DNA of 34,970 nt from Candidatus Taylorbacteria bacterium RIFCSPHIGHO2_02_FULL_46_13. Its GTDB lineage: Bacteria > Patescibacteriota > Minisyncoccia > Phycocordibacterales > DSPV01. The position numbers were made by a program, and so were the translations under genes. The stretch spans positions 3,459-38,428 of the forward strand of contig MHRQ01000012.1 in NCBI GenBank assembly GCA_001821015.1, read 5' to 3'. Position 1 is the stretch's first letter. Every line of letters begins with the position of its first letter. The notes below the pieces were generated by a model, which saw only the letters and a list, made by a program, of their open reading frames with translations, had not been told where the DNA came from and searched no databases. Of this stretch, positions 15,207 through 22,955 are shown in pieces.

Positions 15207-15346
15207 GTAACTTAATCTCATTAGTTTTTTAGGGGCGAATGCTCTAAAACGTAGAAGCCAAAGGGTATAACGGGGCTTTATCTAAACTTTCGAGACTACC
15301 TAGTCGCTCTTTATTTTAAAGACTAGAGGTTATAGATAGCCAACAT
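15207..15346 (+). promoter_or_regulatory. Long structured 5' leader of the helicase mRNA
   Basis: The leader contains possible hairpins, including CTAGTC with GACTAG (15300-15326) and an inner TCTTT/AAAGA alternative. No known riboswitch was recognised. Long leaders are typical of cold-shock RNA helicase genes, where structure controls translation; this role is inferred. Confidence 0.4.
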
Positions 15347-16576
15347 ATGTATACAAGAAGCTTCAATAATAGGGGGCCTAAACGGTCCTTCCATAAATCT
15401 TCCTTATTTCACTCGAGGGGTTCTTCGTCATTTGGTAACCGAAATCGGCGTGGAGGGGGCGGCCCAGCAGGGGAACGTATTGACCCGTCCAAATTTGTTC
15501 ATAAGGCAGTCATTACCGAGGAGGTGGAACATTTTGTTCCCGAGCATGCATTTGCTGATTTTAAAATTGATGAACAATTAAAAGCGGCAGTATTCGCTAA
15601 GGGTTACCAAACACCGACCCCGATTCAAGATCGGGTTATTCCGCATATTCTTAAAAATCTTGATGTGGTGGGTGTTGCGAACACCGGCACGGGCAAAACC
15701 GGTGCGTTTCTTATTCCGCTGATTCACAAAGTATTACTCAATAGAAAAGAGCAAGTGTTGATTATTGTTCCGACTCGCGAGCTTGCTATTCAAATTGAAC
15801 AAGAACTCAAAGGTTTCTCCAAAGGCATGAAAATTTTTTCCGTCTGTTGCGTCGGGGGTGCCTCCATCGTCCCGCAGATACGAGCTTTACGTTCGCAGAA
15901 TAATTTCATTATCGGTACTCCCGGACGGCTCAAAGATCTTATCACTCGAAAGATGATACGGCTCTCTGAATTTAAGACACTGGTGCTAGACGAGGCGGAC
16001 CGGATGCTTGATATGGGTTTTGTCGGCGATATGCGTTATGTCGTGTCGCTGATGCCCCGCGATAGGCATACGCTTTTCTTTTCCGCGACTATTTCACACG
16101 AAATTGAGAAACTCATCAAAGAATTTTTACGCGAGCCGATCAGAATTTCAGTCAAAACAGGTGATACCGCAAAAAATGTTGACCAAGATGTTGTTAAGGT
16201 TAGTCATGGTGCCAACAAGATTGAGATTTTACACGACCTTTTAAATCAAAAAGAGTTCAGCAAGGTGCTTATCTTCGGGCGGACAAAACACGGCGTGGAG
16301 AAGCTCTCCAAAATGCTTGCCGCGAAAGGTTTCAAAGCCGAATCTATCCACGGGAATAAGAATCATTCTAAACGCCAGCGCGCGCTTGGCCTTTTCAAAG
16401 ATAGCCATATCCAAATTTTAGTGGCGACGGATGTCGCCGCGCGCGGACTTGATATTCCTAACGTTTCTCATGTCATCAACTATGATATTCCTGCTACCTA
16501 CAACGACTATGTGCACCGCATCGGCCGCACGGGCCGTGGTGATAAACGGGGTAAGGCGCTGACTTTCATTGAATAA
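15347..16576 (+). CDS. DEAD-box ATP-dependent RNA helicase
   Basis: The 409-residue protein begins with a basic Ser/Arg/Gly-rich tail (about 45 residues, including RNRRGGGGPAG), then the Q motif (GYQTPTPIQ), motif I (ANTGTGKTGAF), Ia (PTRELAIQ), Ib (GTPGRL), II (DEAD in LDEADRMLDMGF), III (SAT), IV-V (VATDVAARGLDIPNVSHVINYD) and VI (YVHRIGRTGRG). All catalytic motifs are intact. It ends soon after motif VI, so there is no long C-terminal extension; the RG-rich RNA-binding tail is N-terminal instead. It probably unwinds structured RNA during ribosome assembly or cold stress. A small zinc-ribbon gene starts 1 bp after the stop codon. Confidence 0.95.
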   Translation: MYTRSFNNRGPKRSFHKSSLFHSRGSSSFGNRNRRGGGGPAGERIDPSKFVHKAVITEEVEHFVPEHAFADFKIDEQLKAAVFAKGYQTPTPIQDRVIPHILKNLDVVGVANTGTGKTGAFLIPLIHKVLLNRKEQVLIIVPTRELAIQIEQELKGFSKGMKIFSVCCVGGASIVPQIRALRSQNNFIIGTPGRLKDLITRKMIRLSEFKTLVLDEADRMLDMGFVGDMRYVVSLMPRDRHTLFFSATISHEIEKLIKEFLREPIRISVKTGDTAKNVDQDVVKVSHGANKIEILHDLLNQKEFSKVLIFGRTKHGVEKLSKMLAAKGFKAESIHGNKNHSKRQRALGLFKDSHIQILVATDVAARGLDIPNVSHVINYDIPATYNDYVHRIGRTGRGDKRGKALTFIE

Positions 16577-16577
16577 T

Positions 16578-16760
16578 ATGAAACGAAACAACAACATGAA
16601 CCGTGTCTCGCGAAAGACTTTCCAGAAAGAGGGAAAGTGGATCGTGAATCCTCACCGTACGCAGGTGGTGATATGCGTCTGTGGCAGTAAATATATAAAA
16701 ACACGCGAGAATCAGATTAGTTGTATTAAGTGTTTGGTAAAATTGAGAGAGGCAAAATAA
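16578..16760 (+). CDS. Small zinc-ribbon protein
   Basis: The ATG at 16578 gives 60 residues: a basic N-terminus (MKRNNNMNRVSRKTFQKEGKW), then CVCG and CIKC about 15 residues apart, the four-Cys pattern of a zinc ribbon. It is cotranscribed with the DEAD-box helicase and may bind nucleic acid. No named family. An in-frame TTG at 16569 overlaps the helicase stop and is less likely. Confidence 0.65.
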   Translation: MKRNNNMNRVSRKTFQKEGKWIVNPHRTQVVICVCGSKYIKTRENQISCIKCLVKLREAK

Positions 16761-16775
16761 AGGATATTAAACCCC

Positions 16776-16846
16776 AGGGCAGAGCCCTAGACTCGTAAGG
16801 TACTCGCCCGAAGAGGGTTCGCCCTTACCCGCGCCTCTGGCGCGGG
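16776..16846. repeat. Cluster of three short GC-rich hairpins
   Basis: AGGGC/GCCCT (16776-16788), GTAAGG/CCTTAC (16795-16828) and CCCGCGCC/GGCGCGGG (16828-16846) follow each other, immediately before truncated repeat D. It may act as a terminator array for the helicase operon, but T-runs are lacking. Confidence 0.5.
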
Positions 16847-16848
16847 GT

Positions 16849-16884
16849 ATTAAACCCTTTGTTGCCGTCGCTCGTTGGCAATAA
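16849..16884 (-). repeat. Dispersed palindromic repeat, copy D (internally deleted)
   Basis: ATTAAACCCTTTGTTGCC at one end and TTGGCAATAA at the other match copy C, but the central ~45 bp carrying the GAGAGAAAA stem is missing. The retention of both ends with loss of the middle is what an excision or slippage across the palindrome would leave. Confidence 0.7.
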
Positions 16885-16970
16885 AAACGCTCCGGATTTA
16901 CCAGCCCTAATTTTTTTTGTGGAACCTAAGCCTAAAGTGCCTGTGGGTAATTTTGTGTATATGCTCGGAC

Positions 16971-16999
16971 TTGACATGTTATCATTAGACCATTATTTA
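16971..16999 (+). promoter_or_regulatory. Promoter of the 292-residue anchored protein gene
   Basis: TTGACA (16971-16976) and TATTTA (16994-16999) with a 17-bp spacer; predicted start about 17 nt before the ATG. The preceding ~85 bases (16885-16970) hold nothing recognised. Confidence 0.65.
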
Positions 17000-17022
17000 C
17001 CTAGGTTAATATTTTTTATACT

Positions 17023-17901
17023 ATGCAAGAACGAAATACGCGTTGGACCGTTGTGGGAATTATCGTTATTATCGCCGTGGCGGGTATTTATCTGATGTAT
17101 GGCTCCAGTTCACAGCCGCTTGATTCGTCTGGGCAATCAGCGACTTCAACAGATTTCGTCGCCAATAAACCACCTACCCGTCCTGTCGTGGAGAATTCAA
17201 ATGCCGATACAGGCGTGAGCACGATTATTTCTTCGGAGACTTTCACGTTACGCAATAATATTCAATATACACTGGAGACTTTCAACGTTCGAGACGCCGC
17301 AGGAACTATAGTGGGTGCCGACCAGCGTCTGGTGAGTTCGGTGGCTGGGAAGCGTGTAATGGTTATTTCCAACATCAAACAGGCGGTGCCCGATCTTGGT
17401 AAGATGATTTTGAAAAAATTTACGGTTCGGCAAGACCCTGAACTTATCGTCTTTGTTTCTGTCTCTGCAAACGCGGATGCATCATACGGCGCATTGTATG
17501 AATTTGATTTTCCGACAAAAAAGTTTAGCAAAATGGCCGCGAGCCGTTTTCTGCCCTTCGTCTTAAGTGTTGAGGAGAATCCGACGCTCTTCTCACCTGA
17601 TCGAACGAAATTTCTGAGCATCATAGACCGCACCTTCGCATCGCAGAAAGAGACGAAGTATCTCTACGTGGTGGACCTTGCGACCGATCAGGCCCGCTCC
17701 ATTGCTGATGTGGGAACATCGGAAAGTTTTACGCAGACAATAGGGGCGGGTGATTTCCCGGTAGGGTTTTACCAATGGGGCCCTCCTACCACTATTACCT
17801 ATAGTGTGTTTGATTCAAACAGCCCGCTTGATTTATCCGGAAAATCTTCTCGTGTACCGGTGCAGGTTCGGGTGTTACAACTAAATCCCGACCAGAAGTA
17901 G
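17023..17901 (+). CDS. Anchored extracytoplasmic protein of unknown function
   Basis: The 292-residue protein has one N-terminal membrane helix (about 9-26), a Ser/Thr/Pro-rich linker and a beta-rich external domain (about 65-288) with repeating strands (YEFDFPTKKFSKM; KYLYVVDLATDQARSIADVG), somewhat like blades of a propeller. No cysteines are evident in the external part. No family is recognised. It begins a run of four co-directional genes with small anchored or membrane products, with intergenic gaps of 7 to 31 bp. Confidence 0.65.
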   Translation: MQERNTRWTVVGIIVIIAVAGIYLMYGSSSQPLDSSGQSATSTDFVANKPPTRPVVENSNADTGVSTIISSETFTLRNNIQYTLETFNVRDAAGTIVGADQRLVSSVAGKRVMVISNIKQAVPDLGKMILKKFTVRQDPELIVFVSVSANADASYGALYEFDFPTKKFSKMAASRFLPFVLSVEENPTLFSPDRTKFLSIIDRTFASQKETKYLYVVDLATDQARSIADVGTSESFTQTIGAGDFPVGFYQWGPPTTITYSVFDSNSPLDLSGKSSRVPVQVRVLQLNPDQK

Positions 17902-17921
17902 ACTCTAACGCTCCTAGCTCT

Positions 17922-18221
17922 ATGAAAGTATTTGCCGTTATTCTTATCGCCGCTGGCATTGTTTGGTATTTTGGATTCTACTCAAAAGACGCACTATTCC
18001 ACGATTATTCCGTGGACAGCGGTTCATTTCTGGGTAGGAAAAGTTGCCCCAATCTTGTGCCTCATAATCAATATCCTGCAGGTTCGGACCAGTCCCTCGG
18101 TTTCCAATGGGCAGTTACAAACCCATCTTCTTCATGTCCGGCTGAAGTTACCTCATTTGCAGAAGGCTGCCAGGAATTCTTCAAACAACGCCAAGCGTAC
18201 CAAGATTGTGCTAGTCCTTAA
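17922..18221 (+). CDS. Small secreted or anchored protein with four cysteines
   Basis: The 99-residue protein has an N-terminal hydrophobic helix (about 3-19) and a short external part with four Cys (KSCPNLV, SSSCPAE, EGCQEF, YQDCASP), suggesting two disulfides. Family unknown. A competing frame from 17932 is less likely because it lacks the neat spacing to both neighbours. It lies 20 bp after the preceding gene and 7 bp before the next. Confidence 0.6.
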   Translation: MKVFAVILIAAGIVWYFGFYSKDALFHDYSVDSGSFLGRKSCPNLVPHNQYPAGSDQSLGFQWAVTNPSSSCPAEVTSFAEGCQEFFKQRQAYQDCASP

Positions 18222-18228
18222 TTAACGT

Positions 18229-18900
18229 ATGACCGATTCGTCCCACACGCAAAAAATAATCTTTGCAATCATCATTGTCCTCGTGGTACTTGTTGTCGGG
18301 ATCATTATATTTTGGCGCTCGCCGGAGACGCTCTACACGAAAGAAAATGGACAGCCCGCAAATCCGGCAGGCACGATAGACATTTCTCCTTCTGCACTCG
18401 CAACGTATTCAAGTGGTCGTTTCGGATTCTCTTTTGCGTATCCAGAGACACTTGTTGTAGGAAAGTCAGAAGAAAATACGATAGGGTGGCGTTCCGATGC
18501 CGTCACCTCCACAGGTACAATTGCAACAAAAATTGTAATTCCGAAGTCTTTCCAGCCGCAGACGAATTTTGGTGAGGCTACGTTTTTGGTTGGTTTCTCG
18601 GCAGAACCAGATGCGATCACCGATTGTTTCAAGGAAGACTTTACGGACGTAGAGGTTGCTTCAATGAATGTTGGTGGGATACCATTTCGTCGTTTCCATT
18701 ATATAGATGCTGCTGCAGGCAATCGCTACGACATCACCAGTTATCGCACAGTGTATAGCGATCGGTGTTATGCGGTTGAGACCGTCATTCATTATGCAAA
18801 CATTGAAAACTATTCACCTGATCAAAACATCAGTGAGTTCAATCAGGCACAAGTCCAAAAGGTTTTGGATACAATGGTAACCTCTTTCAGGTTTAGGTAG
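18229..18900 (+). CDS. Anchored extracytoplasmic protein of unknown function
   Basis: The 223-residue protein has one N-terminal helix (about 9-29), a short linker and an external alpha/beta domain beginning GRFGFSFAYPETLVV, a start seen in many small lipoprotein-like domains of CPR and Gram-positive bacteria. It contains two cysteines (ITDCFKED, SDRCYAVE) that could pair. No function assigned. Confidence 0.65.
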   Translation: MTDSSHTQKIIFAIIIVLVVLVVGIIIFWRSPETLYTKENGQPANPAGTIDISPSALATYSSGRFGFSFAYPETLVVGKSEENTIGWRSDAVTSTGTIATKIVIPKSFQPQTNFGEATFLVGFSAEPDAITDCFKEDFTDVEVASMNVGGIPFRRFHYIDAAAGNRYDITSYRTVYSDRCYAVETVIHYANIENYSPDQNISEFNQAQVQKVLDTMVTSFRFR

Positions 18901-18931
18901 TTTAAAAAGGATTATTAATTAACATACCATT

Positions 18932-19345
18932 ATGAGTTTCGCTTTAAATTATTGGGCGGTGCTTGTCGCGGGCGTGGCGAGCATGGTCATCGGTTCTTTT
19001 TGGTACGGGCCACTGTTTGGAAAGATCTGGGTTCCTCTGATGGGATTTAGCCAGGAGCAGATGAAAGCGGCGCAGGCAAAGGGAATGGCGAAGTCGTACG
19101 CGCTGGCTCTTGTCGGTGGGCTCGTTACTGCGGCTGTGATTGCAATTTTGGTGAGCAAGCTTGGTATCACGGACGTGCAAGGGGCAGGCAAGTTGGTGTT
19201 TACGCTTTGGGTTGGTTTTATTGCTACCACACTCCTCTCAACAGTTCTCTGGGAGAACCGCCCGTGGAAGCTCTATTTCATCAACATCTTCTACTACCTC
19301 GTACTCTTCTTTGTGCAGGCGGTAATTCTGACGTATTGGGTCTAG
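18932..19345 (+). CDS. DUF1761 family membrane protein
   Basis: The 137-residue protein has four predicted membrane helices. The start NYWAVLVAGVASMVIGSFWYGPLFGKIWVPLMGFS, with its FWYGPLFGK signature, is typical of DUF1761. The remaining helices (LALVGGLVTAAVIAIL, VGFIATTLLSTVLWENRPW, YLVLFFVQAVILTYW) also fit. The function of DUF1761 is not known. A terminator follows. Confidence 0.85.
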   Translation: MSFALNYWAVLVAGVASMVIGSFWYGPLFGKIWVPLMGFSQEQMKAAQAKGMAKSYALALVGGLVTAAVIAILVSKLGITDVQGAGKLVFTLWVGFIATTLLSTVLWENRPWKLYFINIFYYLVLFFVQAVILTYWV

Positions 19346-19367
19346 GTGAACGTAAATCTATAAAAAA

Positions 19368-19400
19368 GCAAAAAACCCTTATAAATAATGGTTTTTTGTT
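19368..19400 (+). terminator. Terminator after the DUF1761 gene
   Basis: CAAAAAACC (19369-19377) pairs with GGTTTTTTG (19390-19398); the descending arm supplies the T-tract. Confidence 0.7.
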
Positions 19401-19513
19401 ATATAAGGGAGGATGTGATTGGCGTATTGAAATTTTAATGCGCCAGCACTACTTTCCAGTAGTTTTTCAGTTCTCTATAAGTTCAACAATCAAAAAAATG
19501 AAAGGGGGTAGTT

Positions 19514-19798
19514 ATGACAGAGTTGCTTAACTTTGAGGGTCAATTATTAGAAGACTTGACTCCAGTTGTCAGTCGTTTGGTCTCACAAGAACGTGCTAAA
19601 GGTGCCCGTCTCTTTCTAGACGAGAGTGGAACCTCCATTGTCATCAAGGCGGGTTCAAAAAAAGAAAGTTCTCTTTTGTCTCGTTCTATCAAATCTCGTG
19701 GCATGGGAGTTGCTGAGGATCATTTCGCTCATGCCGATGGTGCTCCAAGTGATGGCTTGGCATGGAGATATGCAGATGATTCTGGAGTGGTTGCCTAA
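19514..19798 (+). CDS. Small soluble hypothetical protein
   Basis: The 94-residue protein has no signal or membrane segment. A strong Shine-Dalgarno (AAAGGGGG, about 19500-19507) precedes the ATG, which is uncommon in this window and supports the start. The sequence has an acidic/helical first half and a second half rich in Ser, Gly and Asp (SRGMGVAEDHFAHADGAPSDG). Family unknown. It has its own terminator and appears monocistronic. Confidence 0.6.
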   Translation: MTELLNFEGQLLEDLTPVVSRLVSQERAKGARLFLDESGTSIVIKAGSKKESSLLSRSIKSRGMGVAEDHFAHADGAPSDGLAWRYADDSGVVA

Positions 19799-19842
19799 AA
19801 GACACGACGACTACCGCTCGCGAGAGAAATTGTCGATGGGTT

Positions 19843-19873
19843 AGGGCCGCAATGATTCACTGTGGCCCTTTTT
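19843..19873 (+). terminator. Rho-independent terminator
   Basis: AGGGCC and GGCCCT, extended by a CA/TG pair beyond one mismatch, flank a ~13-nt loop and are followed by T5. Confidence 0.75.
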
Positions 19874-19905
19874 AGTTGTGTCTTAGTTTAAAGCAGAGAT
19901 TTTTG

Positions 19906-19957
19906 CACATACATTAACTCTCCGCTATAGCGTAAAGTTAGTGTATGTGGGGGGGGG
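19906..19957. terminator. 14-bp hairpin with adjacent G9 tract, convergent junction
   Basis: CACATACATTAACT (19906-19919) pairs with AGTTAGTGTATGTG (19936-19949) with one wobble; the loop contains the palindrome CGCTATAGCG. A run of nine G (19949-19957) adjoins it. It lies at the 3' end of the thioredoxin-like gene. Confidence 0.5.
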
Positions 19958-19965
19958 GCAGTCTA

Positions 19966-21102
19966 CTAGCCAAACGTGAAGGTATACGCATCTAAGCCGG
20001 GGGATTCAATCTGAAGTTCAAGCGTGTGTTGGCCCCACGCAGAATCTTCTACGAGGCGATAGAGACGGTTTTCTTGGATGGTCACATAGCCGTTTGCGTC
20101 CACATCTTTGCCGCGCATATTGGCGGGGAGCACTTCACCATCAAGCATCACTTTTGCGCGTAACGGTTTGTCAGCACTTGCAACAATAAATACTTTTTGT
20201 GCAGAATAGGGAAGAAGGATGCGCGCCTCGGCAGTTGAATTCGTGCTGTATTCTCTGGTTATATTCCACGTGCCTCCAAGATACAACAAATTAGGTAGAG
20301 GATTTGTCGGGATTGTAAGTGTCTGTGGTCCCTCAGTTGATTGTTTACCGTTTGCAAAGGATTCATTACGGAAAGCGCCAAAATAAATTTCAGCCGTGCG
20401 AGGTTTTGAAGCATCCACTTCCTCTCCTCTGACGGTTATTTGATCACGTGCGGTGGGCACTGTTTCTCCCAAGCGCTTAGCGCGCTCGGCTAAAAGCTCC
20501 TGAATTTTCTTTTCGGTCTGGTCGTACGCGCCTTCACCGATATGATCATCCACAATAAAGCCGTCTATGTCTATAAGAAAATGATGCGGCCAGTAGCGAT
20601 TGTTGTACGCGTGCCACGTGCCATAGTCGTTGTCTTGAACGACTGGATAGGTAACACCATATTCTTGTGTAGCTTTGACGACATTGTCCTTTACTTTTTC
20701 AAATTCAAATTCAGGTGTATGAATGCCGACAATTTCAAATCCCATATTTTTGTATTTTGCATACCAGCTGGTCAGGTAGGGAAGTGTTCGCAGGCAGTTG
20801 ATGCAGGAGTATGTCCAGAAATCAACCATTATCACTTTTTTACCTACGAGAGACCTGATCGTTATAGGCATATCATTGGTATTCACAAAACCTGAAGGAT
20901 TCGCAATTTCTATATATTTTTTGTATTTAAGAGCTTTCATGGCGATTTCGGATGCCGTTGCTGGGCTGATATTTTCCTCCTGTGGAGTAGGTGCGGTATT
21001 TACTCCAGTCGGACGGACCTTGCCTGATTCAAGAAAGACAATGGCGCCGATAATGCCGCCAATTACCAGGACCAACAGAATGTTGCGTGCAAGGCTTGTC
21101 AT
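19966..21102 (-). CDS. DipZ-like membrane-anchored thioredoxin-family protein
   Basis: The 378-residue protein has one N-terminal membrane helix (about 7-24), a linker, then a TlpA/AhpC-type thioredoxin domain with the redox motif FWTYSCINCLRTLPY (C100, C103). This CINC form and the following sequence (GFEIVGIHTPEFEFEK; YPVVQDNDYGTWHAYNNRYWPHHFLID) are typical of the soluble part of DipZ. The C-terminal ~130 residues are beta-rich (YLGGTWNITREY ... LRAKVMLDG), like the carbohydrate-binding-module fold at the DipZ C-terminus. In DipZ the CcdA-like membrane part is fused; here it is the upstream gene, overlapping by 1 nt (TAATG). It probably reduces or isomerises thiols outside the membrane. 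Confidence 0.9.
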   Translation of the reverse strand: MTSLARNILLVLVIGGIIGAIVFLESGKVRPTGVNTAPTPQEENISPATASEIAMKALKYKKYIEIANPSGFVNTNDMPITIRSLVGKKVIMVDFWTYSCINCLRTLPYLTSWYAKYKNMGFEIVGIHTPEFEFEKVKDNVVKATQEYGVTYPVVQDNDYGTWHAYNNRYWPHHFLIDIDGFIVDDHIGEGAYDQTEKKIQELLAERAKRLGETVPTARDQITVRGEEVDASKPRTAEIYFGAFRNESFANGKQSTEGPQTLTIPTNPLPNLLYLGGTWNITREYSTNSTAEARILLPYSAQKVFIVASADKPLRAKVMLDGEVLPANMRGKDVDANGYVTIQENRLYRLVEDSAWGQHTLELQIESPGLDAYTFTFG

Positions 21103-21812
21103 TAGCGTGAAAGAAGAAGGCTATTCAGTAAGCTAAAACTTGCAATGCGTGCGAGGTCTCCGGTAAAAACAAGAATACCGATTACAATCAGAAGAATACC
21201 AAACACAATATTGATGTATTTCACGATGGGTGCAAAACGGTTAAGAAAATTAGATGCTTCGCCCGCAAAGATCCCCACGATAAGAAATGGAATACCGAGG
21301 CCGAGTGCATACGTCAGGAGCAAGGTAAAGGCAGAGCCGGGTTGCGTTGCTGCAAGGCCAAGTATTGCGCCCAGTGCCGCTCCGACGCAGGGTGTCCAGC
21401 CGGCCGCGAATGCTGTGCCAAAGACGAATGACGTGACGTGTCGCGAGGAGAATTTTTTCATCACGCGAAATTTATGGTCGCGCTCAAGGAAGGATACATG
21501 GATGAGCCCAGTCACATAGAGACCGAAGAAAATGATAATTGCGCCACCGACACGTGAGGCCCACATTTGCACGCTGTATGCAACATTCGCTAGGGAAGTG
21601 TTAAGGAGGACCCCCAGTAGTGCAAAGACTACTGAAAAGCCGAGTACAAAAAACAGTGCACTTAAAAACGTATCTTTCCGTTTGACCGGTGCGCCTCCGG
21701 CAGAAGATCCTGCAAGGTAAGCAAGAAATCCCGGAATAATGGGAAGTACGCAAGGAGAAAGAAACGATACAAGTCCTGCGATAAAGGCGACTGTGATTGA
21801 GAGTCCATTCAT
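21102..21812 (-). CDS. ccdA: CcdA/DsbD-type thiol-disulfide transporter
   Basis: The 236-residue protein has six predicted membrane helices. The paired redox cysteines are in FLSPCVLPIIPGF (C21) and GWTPCVGAALG (C142), the classical CcdA motifs. It moves reducing equivalents from cytoplasmic thioredoxin to external thiols, here most likely to the overlapping DipZ-like protein. It is transcribed divergently from msrA across a gap of 29 bp that contains a palindromic -10 region. It is distinct from the CcdA-like protein at 7723-8502. Confidence 0.93.
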   Translation of the reverse strand: MNGLSITVAFIAGLVSFLSPCVLPIIPGFLAYLAGSSAGGAPVKRKDTFLSALFFVLGFSVVFALLGVLLNTSLANVAYSVQMWASRVGGAIIIFFGLYVTGLIHVSFLERDHKFRVMKKFSSRHVTSFVFGTAFAAGWTPCVGAALGAILGLAATQPGSAFTLLLTYALGLGIPFLIVGIFAGEASNFLNRFAPIVKYINIVFGILLIVIGILVFTGDLARIASFSLLNSLLLSR

Positions 21813-21820
21813 AGATTGCT

Positions 21821-21836
21821 CTATAGTATACTATAG
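21821..21836. promoter_or_regulatory. Palindromic shared -10 region between ccdA and msrA
   Basis: CTATAGTATACTATAG is a perfect 16-bp palindrome. It presents TATACT on both strands (plus 21827-21832; minus 21830-21825). With only 29 bp between start codons, both transcripts would be almost leaderless and the promoters must compete or be co-regulated. Confidence 0.6.
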
Positions 21837-21841
21837 CTAAT

Positions 21842-22399
21842 ATGCAGTCCGAAAATTCTAAATTAGAAACAGCAGTATTTGGTGGGGGATGTTTTTGGTG
21901 TACTGAGGCGGTTTTTCAAATGCTCAAGGGGGTGGCATCAGTTATGCCAGGATATGCCGGTGGAACAAAGGAAAGCCCGACTTATGAGGAAGTATCTGGT
22001 GGGGCAACGGGGTACATAGAAGTGATAGAAATAAAGTATGATCCCACAGTCATTTCATTTGATGATTTGCTCGCAGTCTTTTTCAACCTCCATGATCCGA
22101 CTACTCTCAATCAGCAGGGAAATGATGTTGGCACACAATATCGCTCCGCTATTTTTTACACAACAGAGGCACAGAAACACTCTGCAGAGAAATTGATAAA
22201 AGAATTATCTGACGGGAAAGCATATGACAAGCCAATTGTTACGGAAGTGAAGCCCTTAGAGGCCTTTTATAAAGCGGAGGCGTATCACAAGGATTATTAC
22301 AAGCGCAATTCCGATGCCCCCTACTGCGAAATCGTTATTGCCCCGAAACTTGAGAAATTACAACGGAAATTTAGTGAGTTGTTGAATGAATCAAAATAG
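21842..22399 (+). CDS. msrA: Peptide methionine-S-sulfoxide reductase
   Basis: The 185-residue protein is a full-length MsrA. It has the catalytic motif GGGCFWCTE (nucleophile C17), GYAGG, YEEVSGGATGYIEVIEIKYDP, FFNLHDPTTLNQQGNDVGTQYRS and YHKDYYKRN, with a further Cys near the C-terminus (APYCEIVIAPK) that may act as resolving cysteine. It reduces the S-epimer of methionine sulfoxide using thioredoxin. No signal peptide is seen, so it is cytoplasmic. Its divergent pairing with the CcdA/thioredoxin-like operon suggests a joint response to oxidative damage. No MsrB is nearby. Confidence 0.95.
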   Translation: MQSENSKLETAVFGGGCFWCTEAVFQMLKGVASVMPGYAGGTKESPTYEEVSGGATGYIEVIEIKYDPTVISFDDLLAVFFNLHDPTTLNQQGNDVGTQYRSAIFYTTEAQKHSAEKLIKELSDGKAYDKPIVTEVKPLEAFYKAEAYHKDYYKRNSDAPYCEIVIAPKLEKLQRKFSELLNESK

Positions 22400-22408
22400 A
22401 GGTCACGT

Positions 22409-22437
22409 TTGAAGTCAAATTGCCACTGGTTTATAAT
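22409..22437 (+). promoter_or_regulatory. Promoter of the cupredoxin operon
   Basis: TTGAAG (22409-22414) and consensus TATAAT (22432-22437), spacer 17 bp. It overlaps the first possible ATG (22420) and so argues for initiation at 22465. Confidence 0.8.
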
Positions 22438-22464
22438 AATGGCTTAACACTTAAAACTCATTTT

Positions 22465-22947
22465 ATGTCAAAAAATGCAATCGTTACTATTGTTGTCTTG
22501 ATTGTCCTCGTTATGTTTGGTTGGTTTTTGTTCTCTGGCAAACAAGCCGTTGCCCCTGTAGAAACAAACCAGGAGGTGGTGACAACACCTATGCCTGCCT
22601 CAAGTTCTACACCGGCGACATCGGAAATGATAAAGACGGAAATGATCACTTATACTGACGATGGATTCTCTCCATCGTTGGTAACCATAAAAGTTGGTGA
22701 TACGGTTGAATTTAAGAACGCAAGCTCGGTTGATTTCTGGCCAGCTTCTGCTATGCATCCTACACACACCGTCTATCCTGGTTCAGATATAAAGAAGTGT
22801 GACACATCAGCTGAGGCGGGGATCTTTGACGCGTGCAAGAACTATGCCCCCGGGGCTTCATGGTCATTTACGTTTACTAATAAAGGAACGTGGGCCTATC
22901 ACAATCACCTCAACTCCCGACAGTTTGGAAAGATTACCGTAGAATAG
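22465..22947 (+). CDS. Anchored cupredoxin-fold protein lacking the type 1 Cys
   Basis: The ATG at 22465 gives 160 residues: one membrane helix (about 5-23), a Pro/Thr/Ser-rich linker and a cupredoxin domain (about 62-160). The domain has TYTDDGFSPSLVTIKVGDTVEFKN, HPTHTVYPG and TWAYHNHLNSRQFGKITVE. The last motif holds Y-H-N-H-L-N where blue copper proteins have Y-x-C-x-x-H, so the type 1 Cys ligand is replaced. The two other Cys (KKCDTS, FDACKNY) sit in a loop and may form a disulfide. It may bind Cu(II) through His, or have lost electron transfer. It heads a four-gene run with DoxX-like, VKOR and PCD proteins. Confidence 0.85.
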   Translation: MSKNAIVTIVVLIVLVMFGWFLFSGKQAVAPVETNQEVVTTPMPASSSTPATSEMIKTEMITYTDDGFSPSLVTIKVGDTVEFKNASSVDFWPASAMHPTHTVYPGSDIKKCDTSAEAGIFDACKNYAPGASWSFTFTNKGTWAYHNHLNSRQFGKITVE

Positions 22948-22955
22948 AAACGACC

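Noticed and set aside
19949..19957. G9 tract as a phase-variable switch
   Set aside because: It lies outside coding sequence, just beyond the stop of the thioredoxin-like gene, so length changes would not alter a protein. Length may be uncertain in the assembly.
22178..22187. CTCTGCAGAG inside msrA as a further copy of the atp palindromes
   Set aside because: Only 10 bp, without the CATTCT/AGAATG ends, and it encodes ordinary MsrA sequence.
22420..22464. Upstream start for the cupredoxin
   Set aside because: It lies inside the promoter (before the TATAAT), so it would not be on the transcript.
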